From: Pararhizobium sp. IMCC3301
Lineage (GTDB): Bacteria > Pseudomonadota > Alphaproteobacteria > Rhizobiales > GCA-2746425
Direction: 5' to 3'
Assembly (NCBI RefSeq): GCF_030758315.1
Contig: NZ_CP132336.1
Location: 1,054,001-1,118,000, forward strand
Length of the DNA: 64,000 nt
The notes beneath the pieces were generated by a model. It worked only from the letters and a program-made list of their open reading frames with translations, ran no database searches and was not told the DNA's origin. The position numbers and the translations under genes were made by a program. Shown piece after piece: positions 44,366 to 52,491 of the stretch. Within the stretch, counting starts at the first letter, position 1. Each line of letters starts with the position of its first letter.

Positions 44366-45733
44366 ATGACACGCATTCTCATCCCCTCCGGTGCACTTGG
44401 TCTTGGCTATGACAAGGAGGCGATGGCCCGGGCCATTGCCGCAAAGCCGGACCTCATTGCCATCGACGGCGGCTCGACAGATTCCGGCCCATCCTATCTG
44501 GGCCGCGGCGTCTCGAAATATTCCCGCGCCTCGACACGGCTGGAATGGAAGGGCCTCATGGAAGCGCGCGCCGAGGCGGGCGTGCCGCTGGTTATCGGCA
44601 CAGCGGGAACCTGCGGCACCGACAGTGCCGTGGACTGGCTGCTGGAAATCACCAGAGATATTGCTGCGGAGCTGGGACAGAGCTTGAAAATCGCGGTTCT
44701 GCGCTCCTCGCAACAGGCCGCCATTGTGACAACCGCCTTTAACAGTGGAAAGCTGCATCCGCTCAGCCCGGCGCCCGACCTGTCGGCCGATGCCATTGAA
44801 AACTTCACCAACATCGTCGCACTGGCCGGCGCGGAGCAGATCCAGGCCGCCATCAACACCGGCGCGGATATCATCATTGCAGGACGCACAACCGACACCG
44901 CCATCATTGCCGCCTTGCCGCTGATGCAGGGCTGTCATCCCGGCGCTGCCTGGCACGGCGCCAAGATCGGCGAATGCGGCGCGCTCTGCGCCAGCAATCC
45001 GCAATCCGGCGTAGTGCTGATCGATTTCGACACCGATGGCTTTACCATCACGCCCACCGCTGACGGAGCGAATGCCAGCCCGCACACCGTGTCTGCCCAC
45101 ATGCTCTACGAAAATGCCGATCCCTTTATTCTTTATGAGCCAGGTGGCCATCTCGATGTCACCAATGCGCACTACGAGGCAATTGACACCAAAAGCGTGC
45201 GCGCCACCGGGGCACAATGGGTTCCCTCACAACGCTATACGGTAAAGCTGGAAGGTGCGCGCATCGCCGGCTATCAGATCATGGCTTTTGCCCTGTTGCG
45301 CGACAAACGCTATGTCGATCAGGCTCAACAATGGGCTGATGATATCGTTCAGAAAAGCCGGGAGAAGGCCATCGACCGACTGGGACTTGCAGAGGAAGAT
45401 TTTACCATCGAACTACGCCTCATCGGCAAGAACGCGACCTTTGGCGCGCTGGAGCCGGAAAACACCAATTACCGGCCCACAGAAATTGGCGTGATGGGCT
45501 TTGTCACTGCCAGCACCATGGCAATGGCCCAGGAAATCGGCAAGATCCTCAATCCCTATCTGCTGCATCATCCGCTGACACGGGAAGAAGAACAGCCCAC
45601 CTTTGCGTTCCAGTTTTCCCCGGCGGAAGTTCCGGTTGGGCCTGTCTATGAATTCTGTCTCAACCATGTCATGGAACTTGATCATCCGATGGATGCATTT
45701 GCTCTGGAAACGCTTGAGGTTGGCCGTGGCTGA
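44366..45733 (+). CDS. AtuA-family (DUF1446) acyclic terpene utilisation-like protein
   Basis: 455 residues. N-terminal LIPSGALGLGYDKEAMARAI, then AIDGGSTDSGPSYLGRGV, GTAGTCGTDSAVDWLLEI and IIAGRTTDTAIIAALPLMQG, the landmarks of this family. AtuA was named from terpene catabolism in Pseudomonas, but most members lie in carboxylate transport or catabolic operons and their reaction is unknown. Begins 4 bp after tctA, so it probably acts on the imported compound. Overlaps the next gene by 8 bases. Confidence 0.9.
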   Translation: MTRILIPSGALGLGYDKEAMARAIAAKPDLIAIDGGSTDSGPSYLGRGVSKYSRASTRLEWKGLMEARAEAGVPLVIGTAGTCGTDSAVDWLLEITRDIAAELGQSLKIAVLRSSQQAAIVTTAFNSGKLHPLSPAPDLSADAIENFTNIVALAGAEQIQAAINTGADIIIAGRTTDTAIIAALPLMQGCHPGAAWHGAKIGECGALCASNPQSGVVLIDFDTDGFTITPTADGANASPHTVSAHMLYENADPFILYEPGGHLDVTNAHYEAIDTKSVRATGAQWVPSQRYTVKLEGARIAGYQIMAFALLRDKRYVDQAQQWADDIVQKSREKAIDRLGLAEEDFTIELRLIGKNATFGALEPENTNYRPTEIGVMGFVTASTMAMAQEIGKILNPYLLHHPLTREEEQPTFAFQFSPAEVPVGPVYEFCLNHVMELDHPMDAFALETLEVGRG

Positions 45734-46025
45734 ACTGGGACACTTAGTGGAAAAAGTCCGCTCCAAGAACGCCGGACCGTTCAAGCTTACCATCGATATT
45801 TTCTGCGGCTCGAGCGATGCATACACTCATGTCGGATCGGCTCTGTCCACCGAACGCATTGCCACCCTGCTGCGGACCGATCCCTCAAAGCTGCAACGCT
45901 TCGACATTCCCTCCCTGAATGTCATAAAATTCAGCCTCGACCGGCCCCAGGTCCAGGGCTCGATTCATGACCGCGACATGCACGGTGCCAGTTGGGCGGC
46001 CCTTGTTGCTGAATTGGAGATTTAA
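45726..46025 (+). CDS. DUF4387-family protein
   Basis: 99 residues starting at GTG 45726-45728 inside the end of the AtuA-family gene. KVRSKNAGPFKLTIDIFCGS and DRDMHGASWAALVAELEI are typical of DUF4387, which regularly accompanies AtuA-like proteins, separately or fused at their C-terminus. The overlap suggests a two-subunit enzyme. No membrane segments. Confidence 0.85.
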   Translation: MAELGHLVEKVRSKNAGPFKLTIDIFCGSSDAYTHVGSALSTERIATLLRTDPSKLQRFDIPSLNVIKFSLDRPQVQGSIHDRDMHGASWAALVAELEI

Positions 46026-46246
46026 AACTTCCTTCCCCCGGCCTCTTGCTGGTGTCGAGGCCCCCGATCAGCCCGGCCGTGAACTTTGGCCCGTTTATTT
46101 CACCGCCGAGCTTGCTATAATGCGCGCAGAAATAGAATCGGATCAAAAATTCGGCTGATAATTTCAGCAGATCCGGGTTCCGCTATGCTGAAAAATCCCC
46201 GTCGAACGGATTGCAACGCAGAACAGCCGCACGAAGGAGCATCACC

Positions 46247-46672
46247 ATGAAGACCCCTTGGCATTTATGGATTGTCGGCCTCGCCACCCTGCTATGGAAC
46301 GCGATGGGCGCGTTTGACTATTTTATGACGCAGACAAAAAATGCAGACTACCTCACCCAGTTTACGCCGGAGCAGCTGACTTATTTTCAGAGCTTTCCTG
46401 TTTGGGTACAGGGCAGCTGGGCTGTAGCAGTATGGTTCGGCGTCGCTGGCTCAGTGCTGTTGCTGTTTCGCACCAGATGGGCAGCGCCGGTGCTCGGACT
46501 GTCATTTTTTGCCATGATGGTAACTTCGTTCCACAATTTTGTTCTGGCAGAGGTAAAAATGCAGGAGGTTGTCGGAGCCGAAGCGATCTATTTTTCCGCC
46601 TTCATATTTGTCATTGCACTGGTGCTGTGGCTCTACGCCTTGAAAATGCGCGCCAACGGAGTACTGCGATAA
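46247..46672 (+). CDS. Four-helix membrane protein of unknown function
   Basis: 141 residues from ATG 46247, preceded by AAGGAGCATCACC. Four membrane helices: around 5-25 (HLWIVGLATLLWNAMGAFDY), 55-75, 85-105 and 118-135. The charged loop YFMTQTKNADYLTQFTPEQL links helices one and two. I recognise it as a conserved hypothetical type but cannot name a function. It converges with the extensin-like gene. Confidence 0.7.
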   Translation: MKTPWHLWIVGLATLLWNAMGAFDYFMTQTKNADYLTQFTPEQLTYFQSFPVWVQGSWAVAVWFGVAGSVLLLFRTRWAAPVLGLSFFAMMVTSFHNFVLAEVKMQEVVGAEAIYFSAFIFVIALVLWLYALKMRANGVLR

Positions 46673-46685
46673 GCACCCTCGGGCT

Positions 46686-47594
46686 TTATTCACACAGCCG
46701 GAAGCCACCTTTACGCGCGCGCATGTCGAGGTGAAAGTGATTGGCATGGGCAGCATTCGTCATCGGCCCCAGAACCGTCGTGAAATAAGCGCAGGCCGCC
46801 CCGCGTATCGCGGCTTGAAAAGAAGCTGATTTGTCGTAATTGATATTGCGTTCCACCACCGCAATGCGGCCGGCCTTTCCGGCTTCGAAGAAATGCACGT
46901 CCAGCCCATTGGCAAACGCATGTTCGCTGAGCTTGGAATCTGTCACTCCATTGCGCATGCGGCACTGATACGACGTGCTGATGCCGATCCCGGACAAGGG
47001 TTCCTGCAGATAGAGCTTTGAAAGCGGGGCAACACTCTGTTTCACCCATTTGGCAAGGGCGACTGCCATCGGGCAGGACAAGGTCGCTGTTTCGCTGAGT
47101 GTGACGCCTCCAGGCAACGCTGTCAGGGTGACCGGATATGCAATTCCGCAACCGCCTTCTGCAATGATCGGATCGAGCGCTGTGAATTGCACGCCCAATG
47201 CTTTCAGATCCGCTTGACAGGCGGATGCGGTGGCAGCTTCGGTCTTCACAGCCTCAAGAATTGAGGCCGGTGTCAGGGCATTTGAGGGCAGTTTCTCCTC
47301 CTGAACCGATGGCACAGTCTCTGCCTCTGATCCAGTTTCTGCCTCTGCCTCTGCCTCTGCCTCGGTCTCTGCTTCTGCCTCGGTCTCTGCTTCTGGCTCT
47401 GTATCTGTCTCCACCTGCGGTTTGGAAACCGGTTTCATGGAGCCAACTGAAACTGGAGGCTGAAGGGTGTCTGGCGCGTTGCCGGCTAGCGGTTTGCTGG
47501 TTGGGAGCGGCACCGCTTCGGTTGCAGCAAGGGGCATTGGTGCAACCACCAGCAACGCGACCAGAACAAGTGTACTGAGGCGATCATTTCGCAT
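46686..47594 (-). CDS. Extensin-like C-terminal domain protein (PF06904), peptidoglycan-related
   Basis: 302 residues from ATG 47592-47594. Signal peptide ending near PLAATEA, then a low-complexity linker of Glu/Ala/Thr repeats (about 45-100), then the catalytic-looking domain: SEHAFANGLDVHFFEAGKAG and NAAHANHFHLDMR, whose S-x-H...D and H-x-H residues resemble the zinc site of M15/VanY-type peptidases. Its start overlaps the L,D-transpeptidase stop (TGATG), so both are expected to act together on the cell wall. The repeat linker is made of hexamers that could change in number. Confidence 0.85.
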   Translation of the reverse strand: MRNDRLSTLVLVALLVVAPMPLAATEAVPLPTSKPLAGNAPDTLQPPVSVGSMKPVSKPQVETDTEPEAETEAEAETEAEAEAEAETGSEAETVPSVQEEKLPSNALTPASILEAVKTEAATASACQADLKALGVQFTALDPIIAEGGCGIAYPVTLTALPGGVTLSETATLSCPMAVALAKWVKQSVAPLSKLYLQEPLSGIGISTSYQCRMRNGVTDSKLSEHAFANGLDVHFFEAGKAGRIAVVERNINYDKSASFQAAIRGAACAYFTTVLGPMTNAAHANHFHLDMRARKGGFRLCE

Positions 47595-48670
47595 CAGGAA
47601 CCTTCGAGAAACTCTACAATCGTACCGGTAGAGACGAGTTTGGCCAGTTCTGCGGCATCCCAGTTCGTCAGCCGCACACAACCATTGCTCTGTGTTTTGG
47701 CAATCTTTGACGGATCGGGCGTGCCGTGAATTCCATAGGTCGGTTTCGACAGATCAATCCATATCGAGCCGACCGGGCCATTCGGGCCTGCTGCAATGGT
47801 CAGGACCTCTTTATTATCACCCTGGGTGAAATTGATTTTCGGATTATAGGTATAGGTCGGGTTTTCCGCGACTGCGACAACCTCGTGGGTTCCCGACGGG
47901 CTAGGGGTACTCTCGCTTCCCACAGTGGCCGGATACATGGCTACCAGCAGCCCTTCTGCATCATAGGCTTGAACCCGGCCATTCTTCCCATCGACAATAA
48001 TGCGTTTGACGCTTGCGTTCTCGATCGGCCGCATCGGACTTGCGACGAGCAGGACCTCGCCGACATTTGCAAAAGTAGCCGAGGGATTGAGCGCGCGCAG
48101 GAAATTTTCATCCATATGGAACCGCTCTGACAGCATCTCGACTGGACTTGTATAGCTGAGCGCCTTCAGTTTCGCCTTCTCACTGTAATCACTTGGCACC
48201 TCGGCAATATAATCCATAGCCAGATCTTCCGCTGTGAGTGTGTAGGTCTGCATCACCGCGTCGCCAAAACTCGCAACGAGCAACTCCCAGGTTTCTGGTG
48301 TGACGGTTCCGGTTACCTCAAGCTGATTGACAGATTGAAAGCCGACCAGCGCGCTCGCATAATTATCGCCTGCGAAACCGTCAATCACACCGACCGAAAA
48401 TCCGGCCCGGTCCAATGCGATCTGCACACGGGCAACCAGCGCTGAAGGTCCTTCATGCTCTGCTTTTGGCCCTGCTTCTGACCCTGTTTCTGACCCTGTT
48501 TCTGAATTGGGTGCTGACCCCTCTTCTTGTTTGAGCAGAAGAGTTTGTCCTGGCGTTGCTGCTTCAATGGCATCCTGGGTCAGGGGGGTTTGACCCATAG
48601 CCAGCGACATCGCCAGAAGGACATATGCACAGGAGGTCAGCATGCCTGTGATGAACAATGATTTTTTCAT
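47594..48670 (-). CDS. L,D-transpeptidase (YkuD) with peptidoglycan-binding domain
   Basis: 358 residues. Signal peptide at the N-terminus, a short SETG/SEAG repeat, a helical peptidoglycan-binding domain 1 (ALDRAGFSVGVIDGFAGDNY), a LysM-like segment (about 165-205), and the YkuD domain at the C-terminus with GIHGTPDPSKIAKTQSNGCV and RLTNWDAAEL, which holds the catalytic H...SxGCxR site. It makes 3-3 cross-links or anchors proteins to peptidoglycan. An exact EcfG-type promoter lies 69-93 bases upstream on the minus strand, so general-stress control is likely. Confidence 0.93.
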   Translation of the reverse strand: MKKSLFITGMLTSCAYVLLAMSLAMGQTPLTQDAIEAATPGQTLLLKQEEGSAPNSETGSETGSEAGPKAEHEGPSALVARVQIALDRAGFSVGVIDGFAGDNYASALVGFQSVNQLEVTGTVTPETWELLVASFGDAVMQTYTLTAEDLAMDYIAEVPSDYSEKAKLKALSYTSPVEMLSERFHMDENFLRALNPSATFANVGEVLLVASPMRPIENASVKRIIVDGKNGRVQAYDAEGLLVAMYPATVGSESTPSPSGTHEVVAVAENPTYTYNPKINFTQGDNKEVLTIAAGPNGPVGSIWIDLSKPTYGIHGTPDPSKIAKTQSNGCVRLTNWDAAELAKLVSTGTIVEFLEGS

Positions 48671-48738
48671 TACGTCCCTTTCTTAATGACTGCGGAATGC
48701 AGTCACAGCGCCGAAATATGCGCGCTCTTGGAGATAGA

Positions 48739-48763
48739 AACGTGGTTGATCGAGAAAAGTTCC
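48739..48763 (-). promoter_or_regulatory. EcfG-type promoter for the L,D-transpeptidase operon
   Basis: Minus strand: GGAAC, 16 bases, CGTT, matching the alphaproteobacterial general-stress sigma EcfG consensus. Reads toward the L,D-transpeptidase start at 48670. A small hairpin (TGACTGC ... GCAGTCA, 48687-48705) lies in the leader. Confidence 0.78.
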
Positions 48764-48831
48764 ACTGCTGCTACCTATAAAGATAGTTGAAAGGAGGAAT
48801 TATTCCCGACCTCATTTTTTTATCAATTCAT

Positions 48832-48856
48832 GGAACGAATGCGCGCTGCGTCCGTT
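48832..48856 (+). promoter_or_regulatory. EcfG-type promoter for the gene at 48900
   Basis: GGAAC at 48832-48836, 16 bases, CGTT at 48853-48856, then TAAC. Reads toward the ATG at 48900, about 44 bases further. It is divergent from the promoter at 48739-48763. Confidence 0.78.
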
Positions 48857-48899
48857 AACATTGCAACAACACCATGAAACGCCATTTTGGAGAACTGCC

Positions 48900-49235
48900 A
48901 TGACCGAATTGTTTGCCATCTTTCTTGTAAGTTGCTCTCATATGCTTGGCGTGTGCAAGGAGTCTCCTGAGCCGGTTCAGGTTTTCGCTAACTATAATAC
49001 ATGCGAAGAACGCCTTTATACTCGCCTTGACGATGCCGTTTCGAAATTTGAGAAATCCCTTCCTGTAGCAGTCGGCAAATGCGTCAAAGTGCAACCCGAT
49101 ATGGCCTTGGCCAACCCTGATTTCAAATGGTTCTTTGCCAACGACGGCAACCTTTTTGTCGAAGCAGTTGCGCCCGCTGCCCAGCAGAACGCTGCCAATT
49201 CTCAGCAGGCTATGCTGAGCCCGGACAAAGGCTGA
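48900..49235 (+). CDS. Small secreted or membrane-attached protein of unknown function
   Basis: 111 residues from ATG 48900 after GGAGAACTGCC. The N-terminus TELFAIFLVSCSHMLGVC is hydrophobic and could be a signal or short anchor; it is followed by cysteines at about residues 19, 35 and 59 (NYNTCEERLY, AVGKCVKVQPD). The C-terminus is rich in Ala/Gln. Not recognised. The exact EcfG-type promoter upstream and the strong terminator downstream mark it as a single stress gene. Confidence 0.7.
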   Translation: MTELFAIFLVSCSHMLGVCKESPEPVQVFANYNTCEERLYTRLDDAVSKFEKSLPVAVGKCVKVQPDMALANPDFKWFFANDGNLFVEAVAPAAQQNAANSQQAMLSPDKG

Positions 49236-49286
49236 TACCGAACCGCAGGCACGTTTCCTGCGCACAACGCAGCAGATCCTACGAGC

Positions 49287-49324
49287 CACAAAAAAACCCC
49301 CGCCATGGCGGGGGTTTTTTTGTG
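49287..49324. terminator. Bidirectional Rho-independent terminator
   Basis: AAAAAACCCCCGCC pairs with GGCGGGGGTTTTTT in one continuous palindrome, with a T-run on either strand. It lies 55 bases after the stop of the small stress gene. Confidence 0.92.
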
Positions 49325-50300
49325 CATGCACAAATTTCCCTGGGAATTATTTGTCCAAGAGTATCCCTGACGATCCCAATTAAGATCAGGTAATCCGGGC
49401 AACCAAGCGGCAGCTTCCCACCTCGTGACGCGCATCGGGCAGATTTCAGCAAAGCCCATATCCTTCAGCACTTCATGAGTAGATAGAATTTTTAGTCCGG
49501 GGTTACGTGTGGGTCACAGAGGCAAACTTAGCGCCGCTGTCCTGATAACCACAAGAGAGGAGTTCAACGGACATATGTGGCGTGCGCGCAAACACGGCCT
49601 TCGGTTGTGCCCCTCCCCCTACAGGCCCACCGGACAGCATCGGCCAAACATATACGCATCACCGCATCGTATCGTTAGCATTGAAGAGGACCTCGGCGCG
49701 CGAGCCCGTGCGCACAAGTCACAGCTTCACAACGTCTCGTACTGCCATACCTTTCTCATAAAAATGAGCCGCGGATCCACACCCTCAGTTTGCTTCACTG
49801 TGACCCGGCGCCACCAATACAGCGCATTTGCGCGTTGACAGCGCAATAGAGAAGGCTGCCTCAGCAGCCAGGACTGGCGTGTTTCACAAGGCCAGTGCAA
49901 GCTGAGGCACATCAAGTGAGCACCGTGTGGGAAATAGCCTCATCCATTCAATCTTGCTGCCGCGCGCCCCCAAGCGAAATAAACACCGGATGGCAAACCT
50001 GAAAGGGTATTAATGCGCCCGGATCGCCTGCAGACTCATGTCGCGAGTTCCAAGAGACCCTGTGCCCGCTCAGCATGTTATCTCAATTCGAGGTCCCCGA
50101 CGCCTTGGCCCCGGCGGCATGAATTTGGAACGGGCCATAATAATCTTGACGCCACCGCCGACGCGATCAGGATTTTGCGCGACCCGGATTGCCGTTGTGC
50201 CGATGCACAAATGTTAAATCGATTTCATGTGGCGAGTTATTGAATCCAGATTTGACGAATGATTTCCAGTAAAGGGGTGGGGCCACTCCCCGAACGCAGA
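49325..50300. other. Gene-free stretch of about 1 kb
   Basis: No open frame here has a ribosome site together with family features; those up to 109 codons look like random translation. The stretch holds a nested stem structure at 49858-49908 and short GC-rich hairpins. It may be eroded coding DNA or hold an unrecognised RNA. Confidence 0.5.
49858..49908. other. Nested inverted repeat, candidate structured RNA or protein site
   Basis: Outer arms GCCTCAGC and GCTGAGGC (8 bp, perfect) enclose inner arms ACTGGC and GCCAGT (6 bp) with a 12-base loop. A smaller hairpin, GCGCATTTGCGC, lies just upstream near 49822. No T-run follows, so it is not a simple terminator. Confidence 0.45.
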
Positions 50301-50324
50301 ACGGCCGCTCCGAGGAGCGGCCGT
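50301..50324. terminator. Strong hairpin downstream of the PRC-barrel gene
   Basis: ACGGCCGCTC and GAGCGGCCGT form a perfect 10-bp stem with a CGAG loop, 25 bases past the stop of the minus-strand gene. There is no U-tract after it on that strand, so it may be a processing end rather than an intrinsic terminator. Confidence 0.55.
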
Positions 50325-50348
50325 CATACACGACAAATTTAGGTCGAA

Positions 50349-51221
50349 TTAGCCTTCATATTCAGGCTGAGCTTCGAGCTGTTCTTTGCTGGCATCGATA
50401 TAGACACGGAACGCCGAGCCATCGGTTTCGCGCAGGATGCTCAATTCATCAAGCGTGACAGCAATCTTGCGTTCGCCAATACCAAGGAAGCCACCGATAC
50501 CCAGGATCGCTTTCGTGATCTGGCCGCTGTCGTCAACGATCAGTTTGTCGATTTCGCCGACATCTTCATCTTTCGCGCCGTAAACGCGTGCGCCGGTCAG
50601 ATCTTCCGTGGTCAGTTCTTCGAACGAAGAAACACCGTAGCCTTCACGGGTAACTTCGGGTGCCATAAGCATCCGACGCTCGCCGTCCATCATGCGATCG
50701 GCGTCTGTTTTTTCTTCAGACATCACCCGCTCTTTCTTGACGTCGACGTCGGTTTCAACTTCCTGCTCGCGGTCCGTCACGGCAACGCGGGCATAGGTTT
50801 CCATATCGGTCAGACCCTGCTTGTTGGTGTTTACGACCAAAAAGAAATCGTCTGGGTCATCTTTTTCGCTGACCATCTTGATGCTGGACATTTCCACGGC
50901 AACATCTTTTTCGCCGATGCCGATAAATCCACCAACACCGATAATCACAGCTTTCACCTGGCCGTCACGGCTGAGGATCACATCATTGATTTCGCCGATG
51001 TCATCCCATTCCTGTTCAGCATCTGCTTCCAGCATTGTTTCGGCATTGAAGCTGTCAAAATCTTTTTCAGCCGCATAGACACGCATTCCGATGAATTCAG
51101 AAGCGTAAATATCGCCCTGCTGCTCAACCGAATAAGGCTGCAGTGCTGTTGTGTGAGCTGCAGCAAAGGCTGATGTGGACAGCATGAGCGTCATTGCAGT
51201 TGTTGCGATAATGCGTTTCAT
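50349..51221 (-). CDS. Exported protein with two PRC-barrel domains
   Basis: 290 residues. Signal peptide (KRIIATTAMTLMLSTSAFA). Two PRC-barrel repeats, around residues 40-125 (IGMRVYAAEKDFDSF, GEINDVILSRDGQVKAVIIG) and 205-285 (LTGARVYGAKDEDVGEIDKL, QITKAILGIGGFLGIGERKI), joined by an acidic linker. PRC barrels bind diverse partners; exported two-barrel proteins are common in Hyphomicrobiales and often stress-induced, but have no defined job. A one-mismatch EcfG-type promoter lies about 80 bases upstream. Confidence 0.88.
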   Translation of the reverse strand: MKRIIATTAMTLMLSTSAFAAAHTTALQPYSVEQQGDIYASEFIGMRVYAAEKDFDSFNAETMLEADAEQEWDDIGEINDVILSRDGQVKAVIIGVGGFIGIGEKDVAVEMSSIKMVSEKDDPDDFFLVVNTNKQGLTDMETYARVAVTDREQEVETDVDVKKERVMSEEKTDADRMMDGERRMLMAPEVTREGYGVSSFEELTTEDLTGARVYGAKDEDVGEIDKLIVDDSGQITKAILGIGGFLGIGERKIAVTLDELSILRETDGSAFRVYIDASKEQLEAQPEYEG

Positions 51222-51297
51222 GAGGCATTCTCCATTTGTTGTATCGTTTTGTATAACTACACGCCGGGTTCGACATCGTGCGTGGCGTTACCAACAG

Positions 51298-51322
51298 AAC
51301 AAACGACTCGCGAATAAGTTCC
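51298..51322 (-). promoter_or_regulatory. Possible degenerate EcfG-type promoter for the PRC-barrel gene
   Basis: Minus strand: GGAAC, 16 bases, TGTT instead of CGTT. Position relative to the start at 51221 is right, but with one mismatch in the -10 it is a weak call. Confidence 0.4.
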
Positions 51323-51728
51323 AAAGCATTTGCAAGTTTTGGGCTTATTTGCTGTTTTCGGAACAGCGAGAAAAGAACTGGTAGAGTTCATGGGTCTGAA
51401 CGGTGGTATGGCTGCATATCAAATGAGGTTCGGAGGCAGTGGCTGTGCATTCTATTGGGCAGCGCGCGAACAACCTTCCACCGCAGAGCGCAATTTGCCT
51501 CTGGCCAGGCAGTGTCTTTGAACCAGGCATTATCTTTGAATATGCCGGCAAATCCACAGCTTTGAATCCAAACCGGAAATGAAACAGGCAGTTCGAACGC
51601 AGTGCCGGTTCGCGCATGTCGGTTTTTCCCGAAACTCCTCCGAGCGCTAATTGGCGATTGCTGATCTGAAACCGTTTTCGCCTTGGCTTTTGAGTTCACA
51701 CTTTATTACCCATCTTTGAAGACGCCCC
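51323..51728. other. Gene-free stretch before the response regulator
   Basis: About 400 bases. Open frames on both strands here lack ribosome sites and recognisable features. Nothing further is seen before the EcfG-type promoter at 51729. Confidence 0.5.
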
Positions 51729-51754
51729 GGAACCGTTGTGAAAGTTTGTTCGTT
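51729..51754 (+). promoter_or_regulatory. EcfG-type promoter for the response regulator
   Basis: GGAAC, 17 bases, CGTT, reading toward the ATG at 51809, 54 bases away. Confidence 0.78.
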
Positions 51755-51808
51755 GTCGTGCCACCAAGACCATTCATGATAAATTTGATTCAAACTGAAA
51801 GAAAAAAA

Positions 51809-52162
51809 ATGGCACAACAACGGACATTGCTGATTGTCGAAGATGATCCCTTTATCGCCATGGACATGGAGTGGGAATTTTCTGACCGCGGTTACAAGGT
51901 TATCATCGCTTCAGATCCGGCCAGTGGCGCGCGCGCCCTCACCCAGGTGGTGCCGGATTTTGCCATTCTGGATTATAATCTGGGAAAAGAAACCAGCGTC
52001 CCGATCGCCAACGCTCTGGTAGATGCAAAAATTCCGTTCATCTACCTAACCGGACGCCCCCAGGCTGTTGTCGACGATGCGTCCGCACCCGATGCTCCAA
52101 TTATACCAAAACCATTCAACTTCGATTTTCTGGAGCGCACCTATCTGGCTGCTTCGGCCTGA
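51809..52162 (+). CDS. Single-domain response regulator
   Basis: 117 residues from ATG 51809 (MAQQRTLLIVEDD); the frame is open further upstream but crosses the promoter. A lone receiver domain: acidic pair in VEDDPF, phospho-acceptor Asp in FAILDYNLGKET, the Thr in IYLTGRP and Lys in IPKPFNF. No output domain. Single-domain receivers under EcfG control (such as SdrG) help tune PhyR/NepR/EcfG signalling. The exact EcfG-type promoter upstream makes a similar role plausible. Confidence 0.92.
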   Translation: MAQQRTLLIVEDDPFIAMDMEWEFSDRGYKVIIASDPASGARALTQVVPDFAILDYNLGKETSVPIANALVDAKIPFIYLTGRPQAVVDDASAPDAPIIPKPFNFDFLERTYLAASA

Positions 52163-52165
52163 TAC

Positions 52166-52198
52166 AACAACACCCCCGCGAGTAGCGGAGGTGTTGTT
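52166..52198 (+). terminator. Terminator of the response-regulator gene
   Basis: AACAACACC and GGTGTTGTT form the outer stem and CCGC/GCGG the inner one, four bases after the stop codon, followed by TTTC. Typical intrinsic terminator, though the T-run is short. Confidence 0.75.
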
Positions 52199-52265
52199 TC
52201 TGGCGGGTATTTTGGAGGTCACCGCTGGTATAGTTCAAACTTCAAACTGCAGATCAATCTTAGAC

Positions 52266-52340
52266 TCAGATAAGCCCTGCGTAGGACATGATGGCTCCCG
52301 TAACAAAAAGAACGCCGAATACATAAAGCGCAGTTTCCAT
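52266..52340 (-). CDS. 24-residue membrane miniprotein
   Basis: ATG at 52338-52340 with GGAAAGAGG about 8 bases upstream; the peptide METALYVFGVLFVTGAIMSY plus four residues is a single membrane helix. An exact EcfG-type promoter lies 34-58 bases upstream on the same strand. A similar-sized miniprotein with its own EcfG promoter occurs at 55292-55366. Function unknown. Confidence 0.6.
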   Translation of the reverse strand: METALYVFGVLFVTGAIMSYAGLI

Positions 52341-52373
52341 TTTGAGGGCCTCTTTCCTGGTCTCTGGGGTATT

Positions 52374-52398
52374 AACGGCGAGCGGCGATATTGGTTCC
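52374..52398 (-). promoter_or_regulatory. EcfG-type promoter for the miniprotein at 52266-52340
   Basis: Minus strand: GGAAC, 16 bases, CGTT, reading toward lower coordinates. It lies between the DUF1206 gene and the miniprotein. Confidence 0.75.
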
Positions 52399-52491
52399 GG
52401 CATGTCCCCAAAAAAAAAGTATCCTGGATACTAAGTGTCCCCGATAAGCACTTAGCGACCCACCCGGTGGGGGCGACACAATAAGCCGGCA

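Noticed and set aside
49509-49838. 109-codon plus-strand frame in the gene-free stretch
   Set aside because: No ribosome site, no hydrophobic core or repeat pattern, and composition like random translation.
51345-51617. Minus-strand frame between the PRC-barrel and response-regulator genes
   Set aside because: No ribosome site, cysteine/arginine-rich random-looking translation.
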